Origin: MGIIa-K1 sp964577145
Lineage (GTDB): Archaea; Thermoplasmatota; Poseidoniia; Poseidoniales; Poseidoniaceae
Length of the DNA stretch: 64,000 nucleotides
Reading direction: 5' to 3'
Assembly: GCA_964577145.1 (NCBI GenBank)
Contig: CAZNXM010000001.1
Span: 1-64,000, forward strand
In this document: positions 10,001 to 17,774 of the stretch, piece after piece
Numbering within the stretch: position 1 is the stretch's first letter
Layout: every line of letters starts with the position of its first letter
Made by a program: the position numbers and the translations under genes
The notes under the pieces: generated by a model
The model's input: the letters and a program-made list of their open reading frames with translations, nothing else
What the model was told of the DNA's origin: nothing
The model's database searches: none

Positions 10001-12101
10001 TTTCCCAATGCAAGTCGCACTTGACCCCGGGCAGTCGGTAACAAAGAATCTGGAAATCAGCGTTCCAACAAGCCAAGACCCCGGAACCTTCGTGATTTAT
10101 GTCAAGGGATGGTCAGAAGGAGAACCTGTAAAATCCCTAGAAAAAGGAACATATGATGTTCTTGAGTTGTGGATTAACGTCTCTATCCGCTCAATTGGTA
10201 ACATCGTCTTTGAGATTTATGATACCAGTGAGATTATTCTACCAGGTACATGTGCTGAGTACGATGTCAATATTATCAAGAATTACGAAGCAGGATATCT
10301 AGTATTCACCACGCCAGGATCTCCGGAGGAGAAACCTGATGAGGTGGACCTCAATACTTGGAGACAAGACCATTGGACAGTAGGATTAGACTTCTCTAAT
10401 GCGCCTGGTCCACGGGATCCCGGAGAGGAAAATAGCCCTAGGCTTTGGCCAATCGAGACAACATATACGGTTGTAGTCGAGGTTTGTGCGCCATATAATG
10501 CGAATGCAGGCCTCGGCCCAGCAGTCACAATTAAGGCACATCTTGAAGGCTATCCGCGAGTTGCAGACTCAGTTATTCTGTCGACAAATGTCATTCACGT
10601 ATTCTCACTTGATGCTTCAAGTGATTTCACTGAGATTAGTGCAAACCCAGGCGAATCGTGGACGGTACCTACCAGTGTTGTAAATACAGGAAATGGACCA
10701 GATAGATACGATTTGAGATTGTCTCGCGTCCACGACTCCCAAGGAATTGACGTTCTATGGGATGTCGATGTTCCCCGAAGTATTCTAACCGAATTATCTC
10801 GTGACACTTCGCAAACCGTCGATGTAACAATCAATGTGCCAAACCAAGTGCCAGCTGGCGATTATACGGTTATCCTTCAAGCATTTAGCGAAGAAGACTA
10901 CCCTGATGCATCTGGACACCGCACACGTTTGCGCGATGAAGTAGTCATCCTTGTGACGGTTAACGAATTCTATGATATGCAGATTGAAATAGACTCTAGT
11001 GTCGATAATGCAATCAAAACCAGTGCACCTGGACGTATTGTTGAATATATTGTAAATGTCACAAACGCTGGAAATGTGCCAGATACTCCTTCATTGCACA
11101 ACCACACTTCTCAGAAGGATGGTTCTACAGGTGAAATCATTTGGAATACATTACCTGGAATGGGCGCCCTTTCAGAATGGAAAGTGGAATGGATGATGAG
11201 AGAATATATTGGCAGCGATCTAACTGTTGATATCGAGTGTATTGAGATGGTTTCTAACGAGGAAGTATTCCCAGACGACGTTTGTGTTTATCTCACAGAC
11301 CTCAACGAGTGGAGACTACCAGAAATGGACCCATACACTACCCATACTCTAGTTGCAACAATTCACGTCTCTACAAACGCTAAACTCGACACCCGCCACA
11401 TCGGCCTAAAGGTTACTAGCATAGCAGGAGACATGGAAGCAGAAGGTGACCACGACGACAGTCCGCAATGGGCAGGAGAATTGTTAGACACCAACGAATT
11501 AATCGTGACTCTAAGACTCAGGGCTCCAAACTTGGTAATCTCTGATGTTTCGGTTTCTGACACCTCTGCCGACGTTGACAGAACAATCCCGATTCGTGTA
11601 ATCTTACAGAATACAGGAAACGTTCACGCGACTGACATAGAAATCGTACTTTGTGAATTTGATGACTTTGACGATGAAATGCAAAAGGAAATTCGTAAGA
11701 ATGGATGTCCAAAGGAAAGCGTTGTGATGCGCAAGGTAGTTGGCGCTCTATTAGCACCAGACGCAAGCGAGGATGCAAATGAGATTGAAATCTACTTGCT
11801 ATACCCCGTTACCGCTGGTAGCCACGACGTCGTTGTAGTAGTTGATCCCGACAACAATATTGTTGAGGTTAGCGAAGCAGACAATCTACGCTTGGTCAAT
11901 GAAGAGCTAACCAGTAGTTCTCCATTCCTAGATGTTGCAGGAGAGATAGTCAGCGATTGGGCACTTCCATTCGGTGTATTACTCCTAACTTTCTCCTTGT
12001 TCGGAGTACTATTCCTAGTCGGACGCGGTCGTCGCGCCGAAGTGAAGAGTCGACTTGCAGAACAAAGCAGTCTAATCAGCGTCCTTCAAGACGAGGATTG
12101 A
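7098..12101 (+). CDS. Giant secreted protein: beta-propeller with inserted VWA domain, CARDB-like repeats, C-terminal anchor
   Basis: The 1667-residue product starts with a signal peptide (hydrophobic to about residue 26, cleavage near AEPASA). Residues about 45-780 carry repeats of the form NVHIVW-x-D (at least seven), as in BNR-like propeller blades. A von Willebrand A domain with a DTSGS MIDAS motif at about residue 257 is inserted into one blade, which resumes at REIYMTVLDPYG near residue 523. Residues 780-1600 hold several Ig-like CARDB/NEW3-type domains (recurring GNVHDSF, GNGPDRY and GNVPDTP turns). A single membrane helix (about 1625-1645) and a short basic tail anchor it, so most of the protein faces outside. 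Adhesion or polymer binding is inferred, not shown. Confidence 0.85.
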   Translation: MGQPMKSITLVVILLLSSLSTALMAEPASATQVVITEAIQIVDSGPSNDRMAAVAADSEGNVHVVWSRSNMHLYYSMISPRGETLIDATQISNSGLHKIYHPDMVIDDLDNVHIVWADLSGQHKIVYTALRPFNTAMDGSVSEENTLTAIDDTIIAQAVNNRDWPAIDVDTKGNVHIVWQDNYDELDIFFQQPQIYYAMLQPDYGTQSSIMLFDDTLLTPVIGHKGHPDIVVDANDYVQIVWDDTRGGKVELAFIVDTSGSMYSEWADVCTVVYGGNFAGGGFFKGLKPMLEEGNMTVYDTIYGLGGFLPGAASSGNCATAYATGGSGQGPRSTPLGQVPGDDSGGVRKLPGTVYNGATYSGYSGEDWGPGSNWACLSWKDSLGNVPGNPPTSDDHRWNPNATKIVIPISDEGPKDGDPSQQADDLQAINEAHDNCIEAGIVPVGLYGQSYGGANNIQSHMKDLAQCPNGVVSTATRNCPGNTIRSTDAGGQTYEFPSGTGGASQMQLLVEAMVYISTNNSREIYMTVLDPYGKMDNDPSWVPGNSGHSTAGSSYVEDTGRGSEGHLVVVNDTRVTIDDAFSYHPTIAVDMMGNTHIAWMDGRDYGFEKGVPYEIYYTKLRLQGAGEWDGVPNGLSTYAIKKIDDTPISEVEGWGGAPQGASPNSAYPAILTDDQNKVHIAWHDFGNASATSEILYVRLNGTDLTGPGETALDPWEAVPITSWQSSKLGPYSGSKPAVGQPPAFSNDLGSGAHVAWSDTKKCGDIDNNGKWTVCYSHVLTGQVDIEFDAGETYYHVIEPGEQTIYNLTINNTTPGPKDLVADTYNLNITGVPENWTATLYFSNNHTAIFEDTPIFLEGGEMARFYLRVRAPSIYQADEDQLAEITVSAISNKDPAIRSDRVTLTLMDVVHGIDLDTSHRMADVEQGQTAIFSITITNTGNVHDSFAFYDPNSLEGQQEWLLPFGWQVDFPMQVALDPGQSVTKNLEISVPTSQDPGTFVIYVKGWSEGEPVKSLEKGTYDVLELWINVSIRSIGNIVFEIYDTSEIILPGTCAEYDVNIIKNYEAGYLVFTTPGSPEEKPDEVDLNTWRQDHWTVGLDFSNAPGPRDPGEENSPRLWPIETTYTVVVEVCAPYNANAGLGPAVTIKAHLEGYPRVADSVILSTNVIHVFSLDASSDFTEISANPGESWTVPTSVVNTGNGPDRYDLRLSRVHDSQGIDVLWDVDVPRSILTELSRDTSQTVDVTINVPNQVPAGDYTVILQAFSEEDYPDASGHRTRLRDEVVILVTVNEFYDMQIEIDSSVDNAIKTSAPGRIVEYIVNVTNAGNVPDTPSLHNHTSQKDGSTGEIIWNTLPGMGALSEWKVEWMMREYIGSDLTVDIECIEMVSNEEVFPDDVCVYLTDLNEWRLPEMDPYTTHTLVATIHVSTNAKLDTRHIGLKVTSIAGDMEAEGDHDDSPQWAGELLDTNELIVTLRLRAPNLVISDVSVSDTSADVDRTIPIRVILQNTGNVHATDIEIVLCEFDDFDDEMQKEIRKNGCPKESVVMRKVVGALLAPDASEDANEIEIYLLYPVTAGSHDVVVVVDPDNNIVEVSEADNLRLVNEELTSSSPFLDVAGEIVSDWALPFGVLLLTFSLFGVLFLVGRGRRAEVKSRLAEQSSLISVLQDED

Positions 12102-12121
12102 TACGAAACTCTCAGAGGATC

Positions 12122-12883
12122 TCAGCGGTCCTTTGTTGGTTGAATGCCTAGCGCAGCCCACCAGGGCAGTTCTGCTGCCTGCGGGGCTGCAACAAATTGG
12201 CCCGTACGCTCTGCTAGTTGTCTAACGACTCTTGAGCGCACTTCATCCATGAGTTTCTCACTAGCTACTGCGCCAAGTTGCAACTCTTTTGCTAGAGCAT
12301 TGAAATCGAAAGTTGATGTGGGCGCTTCGAGCATATTATGAATCACATGACGTTGCTCATATGAATCAAAATCAGAATCAACTGTTGCTGAAATCCGTTG
12401 TTTTATTTGTTGGTGTAAGGCGATTAAAACATCCCGCTCAGCATCAAGCCTTTCAAGCTCATTTGTGATTTGAGACAAGTGTTGCATTCCTTCGCCAACA
12501 CCGATCATTTTCCTACCGCTAACAGTTTCAGCGACATGAGCAACCTCTCCCCTAAGCGTCTTTGATAATTTTAGAGGACCGCCCGTAGGCAGAGTACGCT
12601 GCTCACAATGAAATAAATCAGGGCCCAAATCAATTCTAAGCGAAATGGCCTGCTGAACTGAGTAAATGTTACGCGGAGGGCCCCCCTTGCTACTTGCAGC
12701 CTTCATTTTTACAACAAATCCTGCCTGTTCTAGCAACTTCAGATGTTTCATTACCGCTTGTTGGGAAACTCCAACCTGATCGGCTAACTGTAAGGGATAA
12801 TGAGGCTCTCTAACGAGGCGTTCAAGGATACATCTCCGTACCTTATTTTGAAGCAGGCTAAGGGCATCGTCGAGGTCTGCCAT
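12122..12883 (-). CDS. ArsR-like winged-helix transcriptional regulator
   Basis: The N-terminal 80 residues form a winged helix-turn-helix: a first helix with RRCILERL, a recognition segment VGVSQQAVMKHLKLLEQAGFV, and a wing containing GGPPRNIYSV. This is the arrangement of ArsR and related archaeal regulators. The remaining 170 residues are mostly helical and probably mediate dimerisation or ligand sensing; no metal-binding Cys cluster is visible there. It is convergent with the giant secreted protein and lies 57 bases downstream of the next minus-strand gene. The target genes are unknown. Confidence 0.8.
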   Translation of the reverse strand: MADLDDALSLLQNKVRRCILERLVREPHYPLQLADQVGVSQQAVMKHLKLLEQAGFVVKMKAASSKGGPPRNIYSVQQAISLRIDLGPDLFHCEQRTLPTGGPLKLSKTLRGEVAHVAETVSGRKMIGVGEGMQHLSQITNELERLDAERDVLIALHQQIKQRISATVDSDFDSYEQRHVIHNMLEAPTSTFDFNALAKELQLGAVASEKLMDEVRSRVVRQLAERTGQFVAAPQAAELPWWAALGIQPTKDR

Positions 12884-12940
12884 GACTACACAACCAGTGG
12901 TTACCTACCGGCCGACACCTATCAAGGCGTCGCATAGAAC

Positions 12941-13831
12941 TCAAGCCTCGTCCCACTTCTTCCACGAGTCATCATCAGGCAATTGCTCAGGAGTGAACCC
13001 CGAGGCGATGTTACTAGATCCTCCGGTCGAACTTGTTGGGGTCGGTTTAACTCTAGTATCTGCGTTTGAAAACGGAGAGGGCGGCTCACGTTCTACTAGA
13101 GTAGTGGGGTCTTCGCCCTTCATCAGCCGATAGATTTGGTCAGTAGTTAGGACATCAGGTCCTGCAGTTTGAACCGGCAAGTCTTCGTCTTCAGGAGTCA
13201 TTGCTTCAAGAATTTGCTGATTTGTAACAAGATGTATTTTTGCAACTTGCCTGCGATTAATTATCACTAACATTCCTCCAAGGGGAATGAGCAAAAATCC
13301 AAGTCCACAAGCGCCACACATAACAACAATAGCCGGATTGCTGATGAATGAACTAAAGTAAGTCGCATCATTTGTCATATAAACCGTAATTCCATCACAG
13401 TCAACGCATTCTTCTGCGGCAGAAACCTGCACTTCCATTTCATCATCAATTGACCAGGAGCCCACATCAGTGAATGGAGTACCATCAGAGGTTTGAGCGA
13501 TGTAATCATGCCTACATCCCTCGTCAACAACTTCGGTAGCAGAAGCACCCTCTACTTTTTTGAGCTCAATAACGACATCCTCTGTTGCGCCTTCAACCTC
13601 TAATACCCAACAACCGGAATCAAGGGTTACCGCGCCGGTTTCTCCAAGAATAATCGTGTGTCCTGCAGACTCCCTAGGGTCTGAAAGTTTACTCATTTCA
13701 TCATTTTGAAAAACCAATAGAGTAAGCCCAATTACAGCTAGACACACTCCGATAATCAGCAAGCGCTTGGGCCACGGTGACACCTCGGGCATAGCCTGCA
13801 TGTTGGAGGCGTTGCGGCGACCGCCCTTCAA
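12941..13831 (-). CDS. Two-helix membrane protein with extracytoplasmic domain
   Basis: This 296-residue protein is not recognised. A hydrophobic helix at about 22-41 is followed by a roughly 120-residue acidic, beta-like domain containing Cys pairs (including EECVDCD), then a second helix pair around 160-195. A long polar, Pro/Ser-rich tail follows, which is probably cytoplasmic and disordered. Starts at residues 11 or 14 are possible. It sits between the regulator and top6A, only 10 bases from the top6A stop, which suggests a shared transcript. No catalytic residues are evident. Confidence 0.7.
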   Translation of the reverse strand: MKGGRRNASNMQAMPEVSPWPKRLLIIGVCLAVIGLTLLVFQNDEMSKLSDPRESAGHTIILGETGAVTLDSGCWVLEVEGATEDVVIELKKVEGASATEVVDEGCRHDYIAQTSDGTPFTDVGSWSIDDEMEVQVSAAEECVDCDGITVYMTNDATYFSSFISNPAIVVMCGACGLGFLLIPLGGMLVIINRRQVAKIHLVTNQQILEAMTPEDEDLPVQTAGPDVLTTDQIYRLMKGEDPTTLVEREPPSPFSNADTRVKPTPTSSTGGSSNIASGFTPEQLPDDDSWKKWDEA

Positions 13832-13841
13832 CCAAACGGAA

Positions 13842-14942
13842 TCAAACTAAACCCATCTCTCCTAATTTTTCAGGGAGATAAGTGTCAGTAACGAAGTCAA
13901 GCCCGTATTTTGCAAGTGACTGCTGCTCAGCCTTCTGGCCAATTTCCAACATCATATTGATCTGGTCTTGCCACCACCCATCAGCAAATCTGGGATCGGA
14001 TAACTCTGCATTGAGCGCTTCAATATCCTTCTTCGAAAGGTCATCAGAAGGGAGATCGTATGCAACAATGTCATCAGAAGTGATACCAAGGTAACTCGCA
14101 GAAGGCGTTGCAAGATATTCTGAAATGTGAGCAGTTTTTATCGCGCCATACGCTATTGATGCAAAAATACGGAATGACCAGGGGTCCCCATCGAGGAATA
14201 CAACAACAGGCACATCCCATTCTTCGTTCATTCTTTTCATAATTCGACGCGTAGAACGCGCAGGCTGGCCCTTCAAATGGATTAGAGCGCAATCATAATC
14301 TTCATCAAAGCCATTTTCAATCAATCGGTCGAACATACCACCCGTCTCGATAGCCATTAGAAATTTAATGTCATGCTCGACGAGTTCAATCTTTTCACTT
14401 TCCACATTATATGGCACTCCATACCCCGAATCACCGACGTCGTCACGAGCATTAATTCTCATCCATTGCCCTCTACGATTTAATTCATTGATGGTAACAT
14501 TTCCAATTATTCGAGAGCCATCTTCTTCTGGACGTAGTTTGAAATCTTCTCTTAGGCATGTGGTCACAACTTCAAGGTCTTCTGCGAGATTATTCGATTC
14601 ATTCTGACTAGAGAATTTACCTAGACCCCATGCTTCAGAAATATAGTACATTTCTCTTAATGTCGAAGATTTCCCAGCTTCAATCATTTCTTCGATAAAT
14701 TCTACCACATGTAATGCCCGAAGCAGATTCTTTGCGGAACCAAGGCTGGTTGCATCTCTAGTAGAGCGTTTTTTCCCGTACTTGAATACACCAAATTTCT
14801 TGTCGAAGCCAATGTTATTCTTCGTTCGAACTGGAAGAGTCATGGTGGGGGGCTCCCCCTTTACAATTCGGTCATACATCTCTTCTACCACTTCATGGAG
14901 TCGCTGTTTGGTAAGTTCTGGATCATTTACTCGTGACATCAT
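13842..14942 (-). CDS. top6A: DNA topoisomerase VI subunit A
   Basis: Subunit A of the type IIB topoisomerase cleaves both DNA strands through a 5'-phosphotyrosyl link. The winged-helix CAP domain has the catalytic tyrosine in LREMYYISE (Tyr99/100). The TOPRIM domain shows the acidic residue in MAIETGG (Glu199) and the metal-binding DGDPWS (Asp251, Asp253). The 366-residue length is normal for archaeal Top6A/Spo11. Its start overlaps the top6B stop by four bases (ATGA), so the two subunits are translationally coupled. Confidence 0.97.
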   Translation of the reverse strand: MMSRVNDPELTKQRLHEVVEEMYDRIVKGEPPTMTLPVRTKNNIGFDKKFGVFKYGKKRSTRDATSLGSAKNLLRALHVVEFIEEMIEAGKSSTLREMYYISEAWGLGKFSSQNESNNLAEDLEVVTTCLREDFKLRPEEDGSRIIGNVTINELNRRGQWMRINARDDVGDSGYGVPYNVESEKIELVEHDIKFLMAIETGGMFDRLIENGFDEDYDCALIHLKGQPARSTRRIMKRMNEEWDVPVVVFLDGDPWSFRIFASIAYGAIKTAHISEYLATPSASYLGITSDDIVAYDLPSDDLSKKDIEALNAELSDPRFADGWWQDQINMMLEIGQKAEQQSLAKYGLDFVTDTYLPEKLGEMGLV

Positions 14943-16984
14943 TGTTCACCTCCAAAGAGTGTTGTTTGACCAGGTTGACCTTCTGCAATAACGGGCTCAA
15001 ACCCATTCGTTTCTTCTTCCTGGGGTAATTCTGTTGCATTGAGGGCTTCTTCTTGGCGGCGAATTTCTTCAAGCATCTTCTCATCTAACTTGGTAGCTCC
15101 AATTACATCCTGATTTCCTCTGAAGAAAACTTCAGTTTCATTCCAATCGCCTTTTTCGAGTCCTGCCAAGGAGTATGTAACATGCGCTTGCTCTCCGGGG
15201 TCTAGGGTTTCAATTTTCCACGCCCATATCCCCATGGTCTCCTTTCTTCCGCCGCGCTCATTGGCGACCATCTCGGCACCTTCCTTTTCAGGCCAGTTTA
15301 CCAATAGAGAATACGAACGTGCCCTTGAAGTATAATTAAACAAAATAATCTTGACATCTGTGTGTTTAGTTTCTTTATTCCAAACAGTTTCTTCCTCACA
15401 AATTACTGCTGACATAATTTTGGTAATTGAGCCGGCTAGTGCGGGGACTGGGCGATCCAAGATAGATGCAGACTTTGCCGCAATGGCGGGAAGAATGTCA
15501 TTTATCAGTTCGAATTTTTCGCGGGTTTTCGCCATCTTCTTCTTTTTCTCAAGATGTTTCCTTAATCCCCGGCCCATTTCGAGCATGGCCTTTCGAGTTT
15601 CTTCGAAAACAATTTCATTATCAGAAAGTGCTTCTTTAGCTTCAGATGTGAATTGCACATTAGTACTCGCAAGATGTACTAATACAGCGGCGGGCCCCTT
15701 TGGAACCCCCCTTCCTCCTGGCTGTTCTAAGCCATATTGCCGCCAATCAACACTCTCAACTGCCTTGGTTAACAAGCATCCACCCTGCTGATACATTAGC
15801 GGGACCCTATTTGCAAATCTAAGAATCTCGACTGGTTTATCGGATGCCATTCCTTCGCCAAAAATCAATCCTACTTCTACTTGGAAAGGGTTACCGTGAC
15901 TGACATTTGGCGCGCGAGTCATCGTTGCAATAAATTTTGAATCAATAGTTTTCGATAGGCCCTTTTTGATTAGCATTTCTTCGATTGGAGAGAGGCAATT
16001 AGTAGGAGGAGAAAGGAGTTTAATCGCTTTATTGTTAATCATACGCTCTCCTTGAAACGATTCGAGTAGAGCGCGAATTTGGTCGGGTTTGAGGGATTTT
16101 GGTTTGGCGGTAACGGCTAACTCAGACGCCTCACACAATTCCTTTGCTGCGCGCATAGAAACTCCAGAGAAATTAGACCGCAAGAAAACAGTCATTCGAG
16201 ATTCCTTCGATTCTTTGCACATTCGCTGTAATTGCCCAAGCTCAATTCCGTGTGGATGTGGTTTGATGGCGTCGACTTTGCCCGGTAGCCGCTCAGTAAC
16301 TCTTGGCCAATGGTGCACTTCTCCATCGGGGTCTGTGAAAGTAATATCTGCATGTGGATTTACAATGCTCGTCATTCGGAGATATTGGAAAACCGATTGT
16401 CTACCGCGTTGGTATTTCGCCTTCATCCGCGAGGTGACACGAACCCCATGTTCCTTGAATGTGTGATCATCATTTTCCCAAATTATTCGGTCCTGGTCGC
16501 TTTTTATGGCTTTATTTTTCCTTGTATCTAACCCAATGTTCACACTTACTGCAGTGGCATCAGACGCCACCTTAGAGAGGATATGTGTTGGCTTTCCCGT
16601 AGTTAGTTGAGAGTACATTACTACGCCGGTAATACCAATTCCCTGTTGCCCTCGAGATTGTCGTATTGCATGGAACCTTGAGCCGAATAATAACTGCCCA
16701 AAGACCCTTTCAATACTCTTTTGTGGAATACCGGGGCCATTATCTTCTGTGATGAGTTCAACAATGTCTTTCTTTGAATCTAATTTACTGATTTTCACCC
16801 GGATATCAGGTAGGATACGTGCTTCCTCACACGCATCAAGAGAATTGTCAACCCCTTCCTTTACAGCAGTGATTATTGAGCGCTGAAGGGTATCAAATCC
16901 GAGGAAATGCTTGTTTTTCTCAAAGAATTCTGAAATGGCTATTTGTTTTTGATTGCTTGCCATTTTGTCTGCAATGCCTGCCAT
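14939..16984 (-). CDS. top6B: DNA topoisomerase VI subunit B
   Basis: The ATPase subunit of topoisomerase VI is a GHKL-fold protein that dimerises on ATP binding and gates DNA passage. Bergerat motifs are visible: EGVDNSLDA (motif N), EDNGPGI (G1) and RGQQGIGI (G2). The helix-two-turn-helix and transducer domains follow. The ATG at 16984 was chosen (681 residues); an in-frame GTG lies nine bases upstream. The C-terminal 130 residues form an Ig-like tail ending in an acidic stretch. The top6B-top6A order with ATGA overlap is the common archaeal arrangement. Confidence 0.97.
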   Translation of the reverse strand: MAGIADKMASNQKQIAISEFFEKNKHFLGFDTLQRSIITAVKEGVDNSLDACEEARILPDIRVKISKLDSKKDIVELITEDNGPGIPQKSIERVFGQLLFGSRFHAIRQSRGQQGIGITGVVMYSQLTTGKPTHILSKVASDATAVSVNIGLDTRKNKAIKSDQDRIIWENDDHTFKEHGVRVTSRMKAKYQRGRQSVFQYLRMTSIVNPHADITFTDPDGEVHHWPRVTERLPGKVDAIKPHPHGIELGQLQRMCKESKESRMTVFLRSNFSGVSMRAAKELCEASELAVTAKPKSLKPDQIRALLESFQGERMINNKAIKLLSPPTNCLSPIEEMLIKKGLSKTIDSKFIATMTRAPNVSHGNPFQVEVGLIFGEGMASDKPVEILRFANRVPLMYQQGGCLLTKAVESVDWRQYGLEQPGGRGVPKGPAAVLVHLASTNVQFTSEAKEALSDNEIVFEETRKAMLEMGRGLRKHLEKKKKMAKTREKFELINDILPAIAAKSASILDRPVPALAGSITKIMSAVICEEETVWNKETKHTDVKIILFNYTSRARSYSLLVNWPEKEGAEMVANERGGRKETMGIWAWKIETLDPGEQAHVTYSLAGLEKGDWNETEVFFRGNQDVIGATKLDEKMLEEIRRQEEALNATELPQEEETNGFEPVIAEGQPGQTTLFGGEQ

Positions 16985-17054
16985 GGTGCTCACTCCGCAA
17001 GAGGTCCTCCTCCGTCCTAATGACGTCGGGCCTCGTACGAATGTACCGCATCGC

Positions 17055-17741
17055 CTAGGGTTCTTGAACCATCCCCGCCGGATGTTCAGAAGAAGCCTCT
17101 ATGTGAGCCAACGTAATTTTGCGAAGATAGTAGATTATCCACACAGTGAGAATCATCGAAGCCCCGATTGCGGCCCAGTAGGTCCAATCACGCGTTTCAT
17201 TCATCGCTGCGGCGATATCGTTGGCCTGACTGCCCCACCAAGCATAGAGTGCCCCCGGTACAATCATCCCGGTATTCCCAATGAGATAGTCCTTCCAAGT
17301 CACATCGGTTAACCCATATCCATAATTTAGAAACGGATATGGGATTACTAAACTCATTCGTGTTAGCAATACACATCGGACTCCATCATTCCCAACTGCT
17401 TGTTTGAGCGCTTTCAACATGGGTTTTGATTCGAGTTTGCCATCCATCCATTCGTACAAATATTTCCGGGTGATCCAGAACGGTAGAATCCCCCCAAGAC
17501 AAGCTCCAATAAATGCAATCGCCCATCCGGCCCAGAAACCGAAAAGCAAACCACTGACAAATTTGTGAAAACTCGCAGGTGCAAATAATAATGCCAACAC
17601 GATGTATAGGAGAAGGTATGCCAATATTCCAACGAAACCATGATCAGGAAACCATTCCATCCACCCAATGATTGGAGCAAAAATAGTCTGGGTAAGAAAG
17701 ATGACGAGAGCGATACCTCCAATGGTACCAACAATCCCCAT
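17055..17741 (-). CDS. TVP38/TMEM64 (DedA-like, SNARE-associated) membrane protein
   Basis: A 228-residue polytopic protein. The conserved core contains FHKFVSGLLFGFWAGW, then an FIGACLGGILPFW segment, and later RMSLVIPYPFLNYGYG with a GNTGMIVPG turn. This is the VTT domain found in TVP38/TMEM64 and DedA proteins, which are associated with lipid scrambling and membrane homeostasis. Five to six hydrophobic segments are visible. It lies between the aconitase-family gene and top6B on the same strand, 33 bases from the former. The transported lipid cannot be told from sequence. Confidence 0.88.
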   Translation of the reverse strand: MGIVGTIGGIALVIFLTQTIFAPIIGWMEWFPDHGFVGILAYLLLYIVLALLFAPASFHKFVSGLLFGFWAGWAIAFIGACLGGILPFWITRKYLYEWMDGKLESKPMLKALKQAVGNDGVRCVLLTRMSLVIPYPFLNYGYGLTDVTWKDYLIGNTGMIVPGALYAWWGSQANDIAAAMNETRDWTYWAAIGASMILTVWIIYYLRKITLAHIEASSEHPAGMVQEP

Positions 17742-17774
17742 GGTTGCATTACGTTTTATTGTCAGTCAAACACC

